The notes below the pieces were generated by a model that was not told where the DNA came from, did no database searches, and saw nothing but the letters and a program-made list of their open reading frames with translations. DNA of 64,000 nt. Source: Mya arenaria. Lineage: Eukaryota > Mollusca > Bivalvia > Myida > Myidae. Within the stretch, counting starts at the first letter, position 1; each line of letters begins with the position of its first letter. The stretch is from the NCBI RefSeq assembly GCF_026914265.1, contig NC_069133.1, positions 10,795,937-10,859,936 on the forward strand, read 5' to 3'. Shown piece by piece: positions 48,901 through 62,393 of this stretch. The translations under genes were made by a program, and so were the position numbers.

Positions 48901-51900
48901 CACACAGTCCATTGGTTCATTTTCATTAGAGATTTCTGATTCATTGTCTGACTCCCGTCTCGGTGAGACTTCAGGAGAACACAGGGGGTCTACAAGACTG
49001 TTGACAAGAATTGAGGTGGTAGGGTTCATCATAGATGGGTCTACAGGGTTCACATTGGTGGTAGGGAGGTTTGTGGTTTCCAGCTCGTTGTAAGCCTGAA
49101 TCGGTGCAGGCATGTTAATGTTTGGTACTGGCACAGCGGGAGCCAGAGGGGTGGTTGCAACGGCCAATGATTTGGGTGGGTGGCGAGACTTGTTCAGCTC
49201 CATTAGCCAATCAGCTATGGCAATCTTCAGGGCATGCTTAGGCTGGTATTTGGAGTCGAAGTTGTTGATATCATCATCTGTCATGAAATCACACTCACTC
49301 TCCAACTTAATGTCTGATGCAACTGGACTCAGCTGGTTCTCTGTTGAGGAAAAGCAAAATGAGCCCTTAGAATTGTAAAAATCATGACAAAAAAGCCTAA
49401 AATTATTAATTTACCATATACTTTCCAACAAAGAAATAAGGTTTGATGAATTTTAACAGCAAATGCCGAAATTAGGAATTTTTTCTGTTAAAAGAAAAAG
49501 CTGTCTAGTTTCCTGTGATTAAGGACATGATTTAATATTAGTTTATTTTCCCCTTAAAAGACCCCAAATATATCAACCCTAAAGCCCTCCTAATTGACTT
49601 GTCAAGAATTTAATTGGGTCCACTTTTGGTGAAGAAATTGTGAATGGAAATTTAGAATTGAAAACAAAACAAAAAGATATGGATATAAAAGCCAGCATGA
49701 CAATGAAAGATGATATCAGTTATCATTATCAATGGTCAGATGATTATGACTGTGTCCTCATACTATTTTTACATGGTAATATATTTCATAAATTATTATT
49801 GTCAAGTATACATATCTGTCAGCATTACAAGTTGACAATAAAACTTAAAACAATAGCCCAGTTAACATTATTTGACAAATAGAGCGCTAACCTGTAATGA
49901 TATCTTTCTTGACTCCATTCTTGTTGGACCGTGACCACTGTCCAAGCGTATGTAGCGGAATGTAGTTAGCCTCAAACTCGCAGTTTGGGTTTGTGAGGAC
50001 ACCTCGCAAATAGGGAATGATGTCTGCGGACCGGCCATCAAACGGACCCAGATACATGCGTCTTTGGTCATAATCATTTGCGTGAATGTTGTCCCAGATA
50101 ACTGGAGGCCTACGGAACACTTTGGCCACCTCCTCTAGCTCAGAGATTGTGATTTTCTTACTGATCACTTTACAGCCAGTCCAGAGGATGTGAATGTCGT
50201 TAAGTAATTTGGACCCAACTGTGTTCAAATAACCTGATGTAGCAAGGTTGGGCATGGCTCTTGATGTGCAGTACTCTAAAATATAAAAATATCACGCTAT
50301 GAAGATATTATAATCCTTTGACAATATGCTAGGCACTTAAATAAAGAAAAACTGAGCACACATCTCTTGTGCAATGCAGGGCTATCCCAATATTCCAGGC
50401 GCAACTTCAGAAAGGGGTTTGCTAGAGCGCACCTGCGCCCTCACCAAGTCAAATATATTTCAACATAATTGTGCATTCAAAAAATAAATGATGACTTATG
50501 GCACAAAAAGAGTCAAGGCATTAAAACCCTAAATACCTCTTGTTTCACAATCTGTTTAAGAAAACACTTACTAACAAACCAACAGTATTATATGTAGCAT
50601 GTAAGTTCTCACTCACCCGTTGGACAAAAGTAGAACTCTGGCTGGCCCAGGTGCTCGAACAGCTCATTTGTAATGGAAACTTGGGCACAGGCAGAGGACT
50701 GGAATGCACTCTTGTCAGATGCACTTAACTCTGGGTCTATGTCATCGAAGAGCAGGGCAAAGGCATGGCACCCAAATGCAGCAACCTGTTATAAAAGGAA
50801 TCATCATAAATCTTTGTAAAATAATGAATAAAATTCATAACAAGAACTGTTTAAAACGCCTAGCTTATAGTCAAGCCAAGCCTGGCACAAAAAAAAATCT
50901 GATGCAGCTGCATGGTTTGAATATCTCTACCATGATTTTACCTTTAAAACAAATTCAATAAATTAGCATTACCATGCACCAATAAATTAAGGCCATTTAA
51001 ATAAATTGGTTTCCCTATTAAATCCAAACATACCTGTTCACATTTCCTCTTCAAACACTGTACATCTTTGGCACTTGAGAAGCTGATGTCCAACCCTGGG
51101 GAAATGGCATATACAAAGGTGATGTTGTTCTCTGTTGCTGCTTCAATAAGACCAGTCAGGTTATCTGTAAAAATAATAATGTGTTATTTTAATGTTGAGT
51201 CAGATGCACAAGAGTACAACATATTGGCAAAAAAAAATCAAAAATGGGAGATAAAGATAAACAAATTATAGGCATATTTACCTGCTTCCTCCACAGAATA
51301 CAAATCTCTCCAAAAGGCCCTGTGTTTGGCATCATCTTTGGGGGCATACATGTAGGTGGTCATCCCCATGTAATTCATCCACTGGAATAGGAGCTTTCTC
51401 TGCTCCGTTGTCCATGGTATACCATAGAATCCTGAAAATGATTAATTAAGGTAAGTTTCTCAGTTTATGGTCAATGGGAATGTATAAGTGTTATTAAATA
51501 TGAGTGACCAAAACTCAAACCTATGACAAAAGTGACTGGAGGCCGAAATTGTTGTGTTTGATATCAGCGTAGGTGCTGAACAACGATGGAGTTCACGTAA
51601 AGTAAATATAAAAATGGTTTAATCAATGACGTAAGATCATATATATTTATGTAAAGCGTCTACTAATTACGTATATAAGTTGATGACATCAATGCAAGTG
51701 TATTTTTCAATTTTGCGGACAATAGTAGAACAAGAGGTCACTGTTTGAAGCTTGCAAAGCCTAAAGCTCACAAGTCTATTCGATTAAATTCTTTCGGACA
51801 TCATACTATATCCACTTGGAACGTTCTTCCACAAAATGTCGTTACATGCAGCACCGTGAACAGTTAAAACTCACAACTGGGTAAGTTATGGTCACACAAA

Positions 51901-52702
51901 CATTTTGACCTAAGTGATGTGTATTAAAAACCATAAATAAATTCATCAGTAATCAATCAGACCGGAGTGAATTCATCAATATTTTCATTCATAGACAATC
52001 AGACCGGAGTGGAGATTTGCACAGAAGTAGTCTAAAGGGATCAACTAGCATAAAGGGCTAAACATTTCCCTATAACACAAGGTAGGTATCCAACTTGTAT
52101 TTTTCTCCAATTTAAAAATACAGTTGAAAGTGATGATCATTTTTTAAAAGTGGGTTGATTAAATAAATTAAAATAACAAAAAATTAATACTTCTAGTACA
52201 ACACAAGATCAAATTATAAAGCATCAACTGAGTTTTCATCAAAATGATAACCAGCTTCCAGTATTTCTACAGTGTAAATAATTTTAACATCATTTTTTTC
52301 GATAACAATTATTTAGGTAAATGTATGGACAATATCAGTATAAAACAGATAATTTGGAAAATACTGAAACTTGTGATATTCCCCAACCCGGTGATTCCTT
52401 TTTGAGGATATTTTTAGAAAACGAAACAGCTTATATGTTTTTTAAGTATCACCTTTCCAACCGGGTTTTAAACTTTCCAATGGACACATACTATATGAAA
52501 GCATAGTAATATAAATTCAAATCTGAATAAAAAGCGTTATAAAAAATAAACAATACGTTTGGAAAAGTACGCGGGCCAAGGTCGATCCAGACTTGGAGAT
52601 TTGCCAAGTTTTGTCCGCCATTTTGAATTAATTACCTTCGACGACCCCACAGAGGAATTTCGCCAAGGGTTGGTTGTCCAGAATCTCTGTAGATCCTGTC
52701 AT
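42903..52702 (-). CDS. OGA: Protein O-GlcNAcase (OGA, GH84)
   Basis: Twelve minus-strand exons: 52636-52702, 51282-51431, 51034-51164, 50617-50785, 49892-50275, 48595-49340, 48219-48393, 46166-46251, 44789-44893, 44201-44292, 43602-43794, 42903-43196 (863 aa; human 916). OGA removes O-GlcNAc from Ser/Thr of nuclear and cytosolic proteins. The GH84 domain begins [12 protein letters not shown] (15-26), then [30 protein letters not shown] and ALLFDDID with the catalytic pair Asp130/Asp131 (human Asp174/175), CPTEYC, and [17 protein letters not shown] long poorly conserved linker in the 746-bp exon (ending [15 protein letters not shown], like human LQLLADLFYLPYEH) leads to the stalk helices ([18 protein letters not shown]) and the C-terminal pseudo-acetyltransferase domain ([27 protein letters not shown] end). 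The start is the first ATG after an in-frame stop upstream; the N terminus is ~45 residues shorter than human. Looks intact. Confidence 0.96.
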
Positions 52703-52992
52703 TTCCGTTTTCTTGTTATAACCAAACCAAGAACTGTACAGTCCTCCTATTTTCGACTTGAATTTTAAACTCTTAACAGAAATATAATCAAAATATACAC
52801 AACGACTTTGTCTTCACTCTCTTCTTGTTGACGTCGAGCTCGATACTGAATCGTGATTGGATAGAAAAGAGCATTTGGATTTCTTCGGACCTAGCAACAT
52901 TAAACCGGTCAGAACCAGTTATCTCGGTTATTTCCGTGTTCGACGGACATTACCGAATAATTTTTCATGCGGTTAGACTCTAGACATATATA
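52703..52992. other. OGA 5' flank
   Basis: Presumed OGA 5' UTR and core promoter region; no clear TATA element. The deleted Tc1-like element begins 290 bp upstream of the start codon. Confidence 0.4.
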
Positions 52993-53486
52993 TACTCGGC
53001 AAAAAAAGTCATGCGACAACGTGTTCCCTTATGATTTTTTTCAAGCACTTGAAATATTTATCAATAATGGTAATATATTTTGTGAAAGTACTTTTTATTT
53101 TGAACAACTGCATGTATAATAAAGATAATTAATTGGTCATTCACATTATGATAATACCGTGTTAGAAATGGGTAGGGGTCTACAGTAGCTACAATAATGA
53201 GCGATCAGGGATGCTGTTTAATAATTTTGACATTTCCTATGTACCCCCTGTCACGAGTCTGGCATAGTAAAAAAATCGTAAAAAGACTCGTTGACGGCCA
53301 TTTAGGTGGACTAGGGTCTACAGTCAAAACTCACAAAATGGAAGTGTTTTTTTAGATTTACGGAGAAATTGCATATCTTGTTTTGTTCGCATATAATTGG
53401 TACCGTTTTACAAAATAAGGATTTCAATTTAAATTAGGCACAGGTTGTTTTAATTGTGTACGTCCAAACAGCATATTTGATAGAGA

Positions 53487-53745
53487 TGAATCGTAACCAT
53501 TTTTCCGACTACGACCGGTTACGTGCTATCGGATTTAAAGAAGCGGGATGTAACGTTGAAAGCATTGCAAGACGCAAGGTGCATTAAACACGTGTGGGGT
53601 GTTCTTGGACGCAGCGTTTCTTTGCGTATAAAGCCACATAGCACCCTAATGGATCTTCGAAGATTTCTTGAACAGGAATGGGATGCGATTCCACAACAGG
53701 AAATGAAAAAAAAATACTTGTTTAGTCATCAAGAGCGAGAATGAT
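53487..53745 (+). pseudogene. Tc1 transposase remnant, N and C ends only
   Basis: 53487-53578 encodes MNRNHFSDYDRLRAIGFKEA then GCNVESIARRK, a Tc1-type N-terminal helix-turn-helix. Straight after it, in another frame, comes the C-terminal part KHVWGVLGRSVSLRIKPHS, TLMDLRRFLEQEWDAIPQQE (normally HLWDxLGR...LxxxLxxEWxxIPQ). About 230 residues with the DDE centre are missing between them. The copy is non-autonomous. Confidence 0.8.
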
Positions 53746-53786
53746 TAAATGCAGGGACAATTTCGGGGGATATACACATCATTTAA

Positions 53787-53934
53787 GGAATGAATGCGAG
53801 ATTTATGTCATTATCGGGGTATGAAAGCAATTGGGCTGGTCAAAGTGTGTGGAGTCCGAGGGACTCCACGCGTACTTTGACCGGCCAAATTGCGTTCATA
53901 TCCCCGATAATGACATCAATCCCGCGAATCATTA
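53787..53934. mobile_element. Foldback (hairpin) MITE nested in the Tc1-like element
   Basis: Two ~70-bp arms are reverse complements around a tiny loop near 53860: left tgtcattatcggggtatgaa and ctggtcaaagtgtgtggagt cc; right ggactccacgcgtactttga cc and ttcatatccccgataatgac a. Arm identity is high in the inner part and falls off towards the ends. Confidence 0.8.
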
Positions 53935-54767
53935 CTTATATTTACACCAATAGTGCATTATTCCATTCAAGAATTGTTTAAAAATACTTTATTTCATTTA
54001 AGAAAACCCTTCAGTAATCCGTTCTTACCCGTTCTGTAAATAGAACGAACCGACCGTGACCGGAAACGTTTTATCAAATGACGTCACCATAACGCGGGAA
54101 AAGATCAACCACTTGAAATCAGTTTTAAACGTATAAACACTTGAGGCAACGATACATTTAACATATCATAATTTAACACGTTCTAAAATGTTTATTTATA
54201 TTTTACGGCACCTGCTGACACAATACAAACAATATTAAACAAGATAAAAATGTTCATGTATATTGTTATGCGATGAATTGCGATTCGAACATATCCGAAG
54301 ATGTTGCGTTCATCGATTGATAAACGCAATTGCCAAAAGGCAGTTCATTTAAGGAATGGAAGTGTAAATATTAGCGTTTAAAAAGAGAAACTATACGAAT
54401 TTATTAACATATAAAATGTTAAAATAAGGCTTTGTAGTCGTGTGATAATCTGTTGATATTGTTGACTTTTCATTGTTTTACATTATTTTTGTTGATGTTC
54501 TTACTGTATATTTCATTCCAGAGGCTGGTTATACAAAACGGTTTTACGCATAAACGAGCTGTATTGTGAGTTTTACACGGCCCAGACCCATATACTGGTC
54601 AAATCGATAAAATGTATTATTCATAGCAATAAACTTCATTATTTTTTTTAATAAACGATTGTCCTCGATTTATTCTTTCATATCATGTATGACATAAAAT
54701 ATTTTTTAAATACATTCAAAATTATACACCATTATATACCTAGTCGCATGACTTTTTTTGCCGAGTA

Positions 54768-55870
54768 TATATTATTATGTATGAGCTGACTACCCCTGAC
54801 AACGGTCTTTTGTCATGACATGAATGGTTATTAACTTTAAGATTAACTGTAACTTAAAAACAGGGAACCATGCTTAAACTTCAAGCAGGAAGCAACTCGA
54901 AAGAACAAGCTAGTGGACTGAACATTTAAGAAAAGTGAACTACAACTACAACTCGTGCTGTATCAGTGCTTTTAGATAGAACAAGTATGTTCCTTATACT
55001 CGTAATATGTCAGATCAAAGTTGTATAAATGTTTTAATCCCAAGTGTTTTTTTAACCATAAACGTACTTCTACTTTTGTTTTGAACTTCACGGGATGGCA
55101 GTTTTGTTTTTAAGTTTTAGGAAATGTATATACAATTATATTAGTAGTCATTGTATAGTACTTGTTTCATCACCATTTACGGTCGAAATAGGAAATGACG
55201 TCAGATCAAGGGGGCGTAACTGCACATCCTTTGACATTCGCGTCTTCCTCAGAACCTAAATTTGAATGGTTTAAAATGTTGGCAGGGGAGTTTGGGGGGT
55301 TCCCAAACAAAAAAAAACGTATTTCTTGTTAGAAATAAATGGTTCATTTGAGCGTATTTTATTACCTTTTTTCTCCGATATTGACAAAGAAGTTAACTTG
55401 TGGAACTTTTAATAGTACTACACATTCACTTTAATAGTGTTGGTCCACATGCACAATATATATAGAATAATCTATACAAGACGTCATCAATATCCCAATT
55501 CTCCAGAGAATGCGTGTATATACATGTGCACACATGCACGTCAAGAGGTTTGGGCGAGGCAATAAAAGTGGTCGGTAAACATGTACAATTTTTAGGGGTT
55601 ATTTTACGCGCAATTTGCCGTTGGCATTAGAAGATACCTAGAAAATACATAGATGACAGTTCTAGAAGGAGAAGAGTATGCTCAACTGGCTACACGTACT
55701 AGCGATATAAAACATGACGCTGATAATATATAACACATATTAACATGTACATAAGTTAGGCAATAGTTTCAGTACTTACAATAGTTCCATTAAGAAGTAA
55801 ATACAGTAAGTGTAAGTCTACGAAAGTATATTCAACTCAATATTTAATGCATTTTTCTTTAAAAATAATT
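54768..55870. other. Intergenic AT-rich DNA, nothing identified
   Basis: No open frames of note, no tandem array and no recognisable element. Confidence 0.5.
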
Positions 55871-55873
55871 ACT

Positions 55874-56167
55874 GTAGTGGTCTCTGATATGCTCTGTGTG
55901 GTCTGGAAAGCCCCGCCTACCAGCATGTAGTCAGCGAATAGCATTCATGCATTATATTCATATATTTCAAGAATCATAGTTAGTGGTTATTAAGCTGTTG
56001 TACAAATGAACTGTTCAGGTATATGTTTATAGCTGTAAATGTAATATGATCAGCATGCTCAGAGATTTATACTCCAACTATAAATGGCCATATGTATTCA
56101 GTCGCTATAATAAACTCAGTACAGAAACATTTCTGTTGTTATTCTTCATGAAAGCACCCACAACTGT
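55874..56167 (+). mobile_element. Solo or truncated LTR of a Ty3/gypsy element (+)
   Basis: Runs from tgtagtggtctctgatatgc to about cacccacaac and is followed by a primer-binding-site-like tgtgacac. Its 3' half (gctgtaaatgtaatatgatc, cataataaactcagtacaga-type sequence) matches the LTR at 60060-60310 but in the opposite orientation. It belongs to a related but separate fossil insertion. No coding region follows. Confidence 0.65.
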
Positions 56168-56231
56168 GACACAAACCTATTAACCAGTCTCGCGGCGTTT
56201 CGGGTCTGACTTACTCCATTACATACACAAG

Positions 56232-56290
56232 TGTAACATCTTAGAGGTTTAAGGAATGAAGATTCAACACGCTATAGGACTACATATCGA
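56232..56290 (-). mobile_element. LTR end fragment, same family as 61454-61645
   Basis: tgtaacatcttagaggttta then aggaatgaagattcaacacg and ctataggac match the 3' end of the LTR at 61454-61645 in the same orientation. It could be the far LTR of that element with later insertions between them, or an independent fragment. Confidence 0.6.
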
Positions 56291-56638
56291 AGTCTCAAGT
56301 CACTACACCGCGGGATCTTCTTTTCACATAATAAACCGGAACTCGTTTTAAAATACTCGCTCACATTTATTCCATACAGTCAAACAGTCAATCAGTCAGC
56401 ATAACAGAACGTTATGGAACACATCGTAACGCTAAATTGTACGTATAGGAACGTAGGAACGGTTATCTGAAATAACCCAAACACAACAATCAAGACACAC
56501 ACATCAAAATATTGCAATAAAAATCAAAATAATGCAATTAACATAGCAAATGTAGGCTCACAAAGTATTTTCATGACATTCAAAAACACTTAAAGTTACA
56601 AAGAATGCTCTGAAGTGGTCTAGCTATCAACAATTGCC

Positions 56639-59600
56639 TTAACTAACCTTGCCTTTATAATGTAGGTTAACTTCATTTATAAAAAGCAAAAAGGTAACAA
56701 AATACAACTTACTAAACATTGGTACGTATTCCGATTTATTTAACAAAAACTGTTCAGATATAAATTGTTTGACATAATCATGGTCAGGTATTTTGGGTGT
56801 GACATTTTCCGTGATAGTGGGTTTAACTGATCTCAGCTGTCTACCCATTAACAACTGTGCTGGTGAAACCACATTCCAATGGTGTTGCTCTCTATTCCAG
56901 AATACCTATCATAGGATCTTGACCATCATACATTGATTTTGACAAAATGCGTTTAATAATACCAACATATTTCTCTGCTAATCCATTCGACTGGCTGTGA
57001 TATGGATCAGTCATAATTTGCTCAAAATTCCAATCACTTGCAAATTTCTTGAATTCATGACTTGCATAGCATGGACCACTGTCAGAGACAACTTGATATG
57101 GTATACCAAATCTACCAAATATGCCTTTTATTCTATCTATGACAGTCTGACTTTTTGCATTGGGTAACTGTTTTACTTCAAAGTAATGACTATAATAGTC
57201 CACCACAATGAGATAGTCTTTTCCTTGGAAGGAAAATAAATCTGTTCCAACCTTAAACCAAGGGTGTTCAGGGACATAATGTGGTTCTAAAGGCCGTTTT
57301 GCATTAGAGTACATTTTCTCTAAGCAAGTTGGGCACAATGAAATCATTTCTTTGATCTCAGAAGTTAACCTAGGCCAGAAAAATAAATTTCGGGCTCTTT
57401 GCAAACATTTTTCTACGCCCATATGTCCAACATGGACATTTTTCAACATTTCCTGCCTAAGGGATTTGGGTATGACGATCCTATCACCTTTCATTATAAG
57501 ACCAACAATATATGACATTTCGTCTCTGAAATTCCAGTACTCTGTAACCTCTGCAGGACAATGTGTTTTTTTGTTAGACCAACCAACCATTATTGTATCT
57601 CTAAGGACGCTAAGAACTTTGTCTAGTTTTGTTTCCCTTCTTATCACATTTAATTTCCTATAGGTTAAGTTTGTCATAACCAAATGCACTTTGAGGTCCA
57701 TACGATCCGAGTAACCAGGGAAAGTGTCAACGGCACATTCTTTCCGTTCTTGAACTCTAATTTGATGTTATACCTTTGCAGTTGTAACATCATGTTTTGT
57801 AACCTAGCTGGGGCCTGGTATAATGTTTTTTTTTCATGATAGAAACCAATGGGAGATGATCATTTTGAACTATGACCTCTCTGCCGTAGATGTATTGCTC
57901 AAATTTACGACAATCAAACAAAATGGAATACATTTCCTTTTCAATTTGAGCATAGTTTTGCTCGCTTTTCGTCAATGATTTTGACGCGTATGCCACTGGA
58001 CGTTCATTTTGTAACAATGTGGCACCTAACCCTAATTTGCTGCTGTCGCATTGCAAAGTACAAGGCTTCTTTGGATCATAATATGCAAGTACAGGAGAAC
58101 ATGTCATTATGTCCTTGACATTTTGAAATGCATCGTCATGTTCCTTTTCCCAATGGAAGTGAACATTCTTCGCACAAAGCTGCCTTAAAGTACTTGTGAC
58201 TGTTGCCAAGTTTGGCGCAAACTTCGATAAGTAATTGACCATACCCAAAATTGTTTCTAACTCAGTTTTGCTTTGTGGGGGCTCATTTCTGCTACAGCAG
58301 ATATTTTCGATTTGTCTACTTTTAGACCATCACATGTTAAAACATGACCAAAATATGAAACTTCACTAACACTAACATGAAGCTTATCTTGGTTAAACTT
58401 GATTCCCATTTCTCTTAGCCTATTCATGACCAATCTCAAATTTGCATCATGCTCCTGTTTGGTCTTTCCAAAAACCAAAATATCATCAACAATAGCTACA
58501 ATGCCAGGCAAACCTTCAAAACATTCGTCAGTTTTCCTTTGAAACTGATCTTGTGACAGACAAAGACCAAACGGTAATCTTTTAAATATGTATCTTCCAT
58601 TTATGCTGTTGAAAGTAGTCAAAAACGAGGACTTATTGGACAATTTCAAATTCCAATATCCTGACCTGGCATCAAGTTTAGTGAAAAACTTCGCTCCACT
58701 TAGCTTGGGTAACACATCATCAAGTGTTTTCATTGGTTAATGAGGTCTAAGTATTGCCCTGTTTAAATCTTTTGGGTCTAAGCATATTCGAGCACTTTCT
58801 GAATTTGGCTTTTCAACAATCACCATTGAATTAACACAATCTGTTGGCGTTGTGACCTTGGTAATGATATCATCATTTACCATAGACTGAAACTGTTATT
58901 TATCATTTTCCTCTAATGCTACAGGAATGCGTCTTGGAGGATGAACAACAGGGGTGGCATTAGGATCATTTTTTATGTCAACCTCACCAGGAAATAGACC
59001 AATGCCATCAAATACACCAGCCTATTCTTCAAGAATGCTTGACTGAGTGAGACTTTTCTCACTGTCACCTACTGTGTATACGAGTTTGACCAAACCTACA
59101 TCTTGACATGCTTGTTAACCTAGTATTGCAGGAGATCTAGTTTTCACAATGAACAATTCTAGGATCTGCTTGAACTTTCCATACTGATATGAAAGAGAAC
59201 ATACACCTGCAACATTCAATCGACCACCATTATAGTCTAGTAACTGATGTTTGGGCTTTTGCATGGGATGGTACATCCTAAGTTTATCATACAAATGCTT
59301 TGGAATGATGTTGACCTGGGTACCAGTGTCTAACTTGAACTCAATTGGAAATTTCTGAGGACCAACGTTAACATTTACAAAAGCTTGGCCTTTCTTAATA
59401 TTCGCTCTAATATGGTCTACAAAACATTTTTCATTACCTTGGCAGTGATCAGGTTCGAAATTTAATTCATGCACGTTTCGCGATCTACACACACTAGCAA
59501 AATGATTCAGCTTTTTACACTTGAAACAAGTTTTGCCTTTCGCTGGGCACGGCTCACTGCGAGAGTGTTCAATACCACCACACTTCGAACATTTCCTACA

Positions 59601-60310
59601 CTGACTGCCGGATTTGGTCTGAGTAGCTGGGCCTTTCCTTTTCGGTCTCGCTCCCTGTGTTCTCGCTCCCTGGAATTTCTTATGTTGGAATCCTTTCTGC
59701 TTTACACCGTGGACTGGGGCCTCCGGTGGAGCCGCGGACATGGACTTTAATTGCTCCGGCGCATATTTGATGTTCTGCGCGATTTGAATGGCTTTGTCCA
59801 TAGTAAGTTCTGCACAAGTATTTATCAGTTTTTCTCTGATCTTTGATGAGTTAATACCGAATACTATTCGATGTCGGATCATTTCCTCTGCATTGGTGAA
59901 ATTGCAGTCCTTTTCCATAACGGGTTGTTGAACACCTGTTAAGTCCATGATTCTTTTTTAAAGTAAGTCAAGTTTGATCAAAGAATTAATATAGATATCT
60001 TTTTACAATTCCATAAATTCTTTTATATATATATATCTAAAGTAACACTTCTGACACCATGTTTTGGGTTCTTTAATGAAGTATAACAACAGAGATGTTT
60101 CTGTACTGAGTTTATTATAGCGACTAAATACATATGGCCATTTATAGTATGGCTATAGGTGGGGTATATATCTCTAAGCATGCAGATCATATTACATTTA
60201 CAGCTCTAGACATATACCAGAACAAACTCAATTATAATATTTGGAGGCGGTGCTAATATATAGCTAGGCGTGGTTAACAGGTTGACATTTAAATAATAAT
60301 AAACATTACA
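56639..60310 (-). mobile_element. Ty3/gypsy retrotransposon fossil A
   Basis: A minus-strand Metaviridae-type element. Parts in order: 5' LTR 60060-60310 (251 bp, TG start), primer-binding-site-like tggtgtcagaag, a gag-protease region (59115-59948) with CCHC zinc-knuckle and DTG protease signatures, reverse transcriptase (58257-58733), RNase H (57790-58248) and integrase with an HHCC-type N terminus (56892-57701). gag lacks a recognisable N-terminal part. The element is broken, with roughly five interruptions, and no matching 3' LTR was identified. Its LTR shares its first ~90 bp with the LTR of fossil B. Age cannot be read because only one LTR is present. Confidence 0.88.
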
Positions 60311-60689
60311 TCCTCTCTCAACTCAGATTGAAATTCACATGACTTATTAAATAATAACTATTTTTCTAAAAATAATTGCCTTCTAATTCAAAGTTCAGTT
60401 TTACACAAGTTTTGTCGAACCAAATTAATTGTTCCTATTTGATGAAGGTTGTATTAACATAAAGCACACACAGTGTTGCACGTGTGAACCATTTCAACAT
60501 TATAGCAAATGTCAAGAGTTAATAGATATTAATGCCAAACTAATCTGTGCGGCTTGAAAATTTCAGTTTCAGTTTATATCATGTTTCACTTGCTTATGAA
60601 TGAAATTCCATAGTAATGAGAGTGTTCTTTCCAATATTCCAAACTGGTGCTCAGTAGTTTAGACTGGTCACTGCCGGATTCAAAATAAC

Positions 60690-61645
60690 AATTACATTTT
60701 AAGAAATGACACATATAACTATATTTAGAAAAACAACATACATGTAAATATACGAAGACTGATGGTAACCCTGATTAAAATCCAACTTTGAAAATAATTT
60801 CGCGCCATTCAGGTCTACAATCATGTCATCAATTGTCGGTATGATATGCCGTGTTCTCTTTATGGCTTGATTTGGCTGTCGCATATTAACGCAAATTCTT
60901 ATTATTTGCCTTGGATTTTGGCTTAGGTGCGACGACTATCAGCGACACCCAATATGTACGACCATCCACTCTTTCTATGATATCAAGGTCCTCCAGACGT
61001 TTCAATTCCTTCTTCAACTGTTTTCTTTGGTGAAAAGGTATACGTCTGTGTGGTTGTTTTGCCTGACGAAATTTGTAAATTCCGTGCACTTTTTGTGCGC
61101 AAAGTAGTCCTTCAGTTTTGCTAGCGCTGTCTTGTAGTCTTCACCTGTGTCCGGTAGAGTATAAAAGACATCGTTGACGTCCTCGCCAGCATAGTGGAGG
61201 AGTAACGCTCTCTCCCGTTTTTCATCCTTAATGTCTAAACCCACGAGTAAGTTTTCCAGTCTACTACACCATTTTGTCCATCTGGTGTCTACCGCTGGTT
61301 CATTCACAACAAAGTTCGGAAACACTGGTAATCCTTGTGCCATTGTGTCAGTAAATCACCAATGTTTCATGTATGAATCACCTTAATGTCACAAGTTCAT
61401 TCCAATAAGGTTTATTAATCTTTAAACCAAACTTTTAACATCCTCGTCGCCATTGTAACATCTTAGGGTTTTAAGGAATGAAGATTCAACACGCTATAGG
61501 ACTATATATTTTAATGCCTCTAAAATTACATGCTTGCTATGATGCGATCAGCAGAGAATAGAACTCAATTATAATATTTGGCGGCGGTGCCAATATAGCT
61601 AGGCGTAGTTGACAGGTTGACATTTAAATAACAATAAACATTACA
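60690..61645 (-). mobile_element. Ty3/gypsy retrotransposon fossil B (remnant)
   Basis: A minus-strand remnant: 5' LTR 61454-61645 (192 bp), primer-binding-site-like atggcgacgagg, a gag-like stretch (61014-61343) and the start of a reverse transcriptase (about 60699-61080). Most of pol is missing. It is broken, with several interruptions and a large loss. It is distinct from fossil A in its primer-binding site and coding sequence. The 56232-56290 LTR fragment may be its other end, which would place fossil A inside it; that is inference. Confidence 0.8.
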
Positions 61646-62273
61646 ACAAGGATCTGTTACTTACTGTTCTTATTATACATAACACAGAACATTACAGTTA
61701 CACACAAATCAACTGCATACTACAAAGACTGATGATGTTGTCTCTCCACAAAAGTATACGTTCACCCATAACCGTACGAACAGTTGTCTGTTTGCACATG
61801 CAGATCCTTGTGTATTTCAATTATTCTCGGGTGTATTTGAAACATAATTTTTGCGTTTAAAACATCATTTTGTAAAAATTCAGTTACATTTGATTATTAT
61901 TTAAACGGTTACTAAACACGCCATGAACTTGAACTTGTACGTATAGCTACACATAAAGGTAAACGTTGCAACTGAGGTTATAAAATCGTTTGCGATATTT
62001 CTCTTTAAACCTGTACTCATCGCGAAAATAAATTTCATCATGGTCTCGTACATGTAAATCTAATTAAGCTTGTACAATGGACGCATATCTGGTTGGCGTT
62101 GTGCACAAACGAAGACCACACGTACACGTAACCGTACACATAGTGTTTTGCAACTTCTCTAAAACAAATCCAGGTAACGTGTAATATAACGGTATTAGGA
62201 GCTAGACGATGAACTTTCAATTTCTTTATCGGACCATGTAAGAGTACTATTCCAAGGATCTCATGCTAAACAA

Positions 62274-62311
<38 letters not shown>

Positions 62312-62393
62312 GCAATATATGCATTGCATTAGCGATTATAAAACCCAATAACTTGCATTGGCTACAACATTCATGTTACTTCAGATATGAAGG
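61646..62393. other. 5' flank of the right-end gene
   Basis: No gene seen up to the exon at 62394. A (CAA)n microsatellite lies at 62269-62312. A possible 3' splice site (tcag ending at 62384) just upstream of 62394 suggests the first coding exon may have an upstream non-coding exon. Confidence 0.4.
62269..62312 (+). repeat. (CAA)n microsatellite
   Basis: About 14 CAA units with one CAT interruption. A shorter (CAA) run occurs at about 13556-13575. Confidence 0.9.

Larger units (their letters stand above)
52993..54767. mobile_element. Internally deleted Tc1-like transposon
   Basis: A 1.78-kb element with perfect 25-bp terminal inverted repeats: left tactcggcaaaaaaagtcat gcgac at 52993-53017, right its reverse complement at 54743-54767, within TA-rich flanks. 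The interior holds a transposase remnant (53487-53745) and a nested hairpin MITE (53787-53934). The perfect short TIRs contrast with the gutted coding region. Confidence 0.85.
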
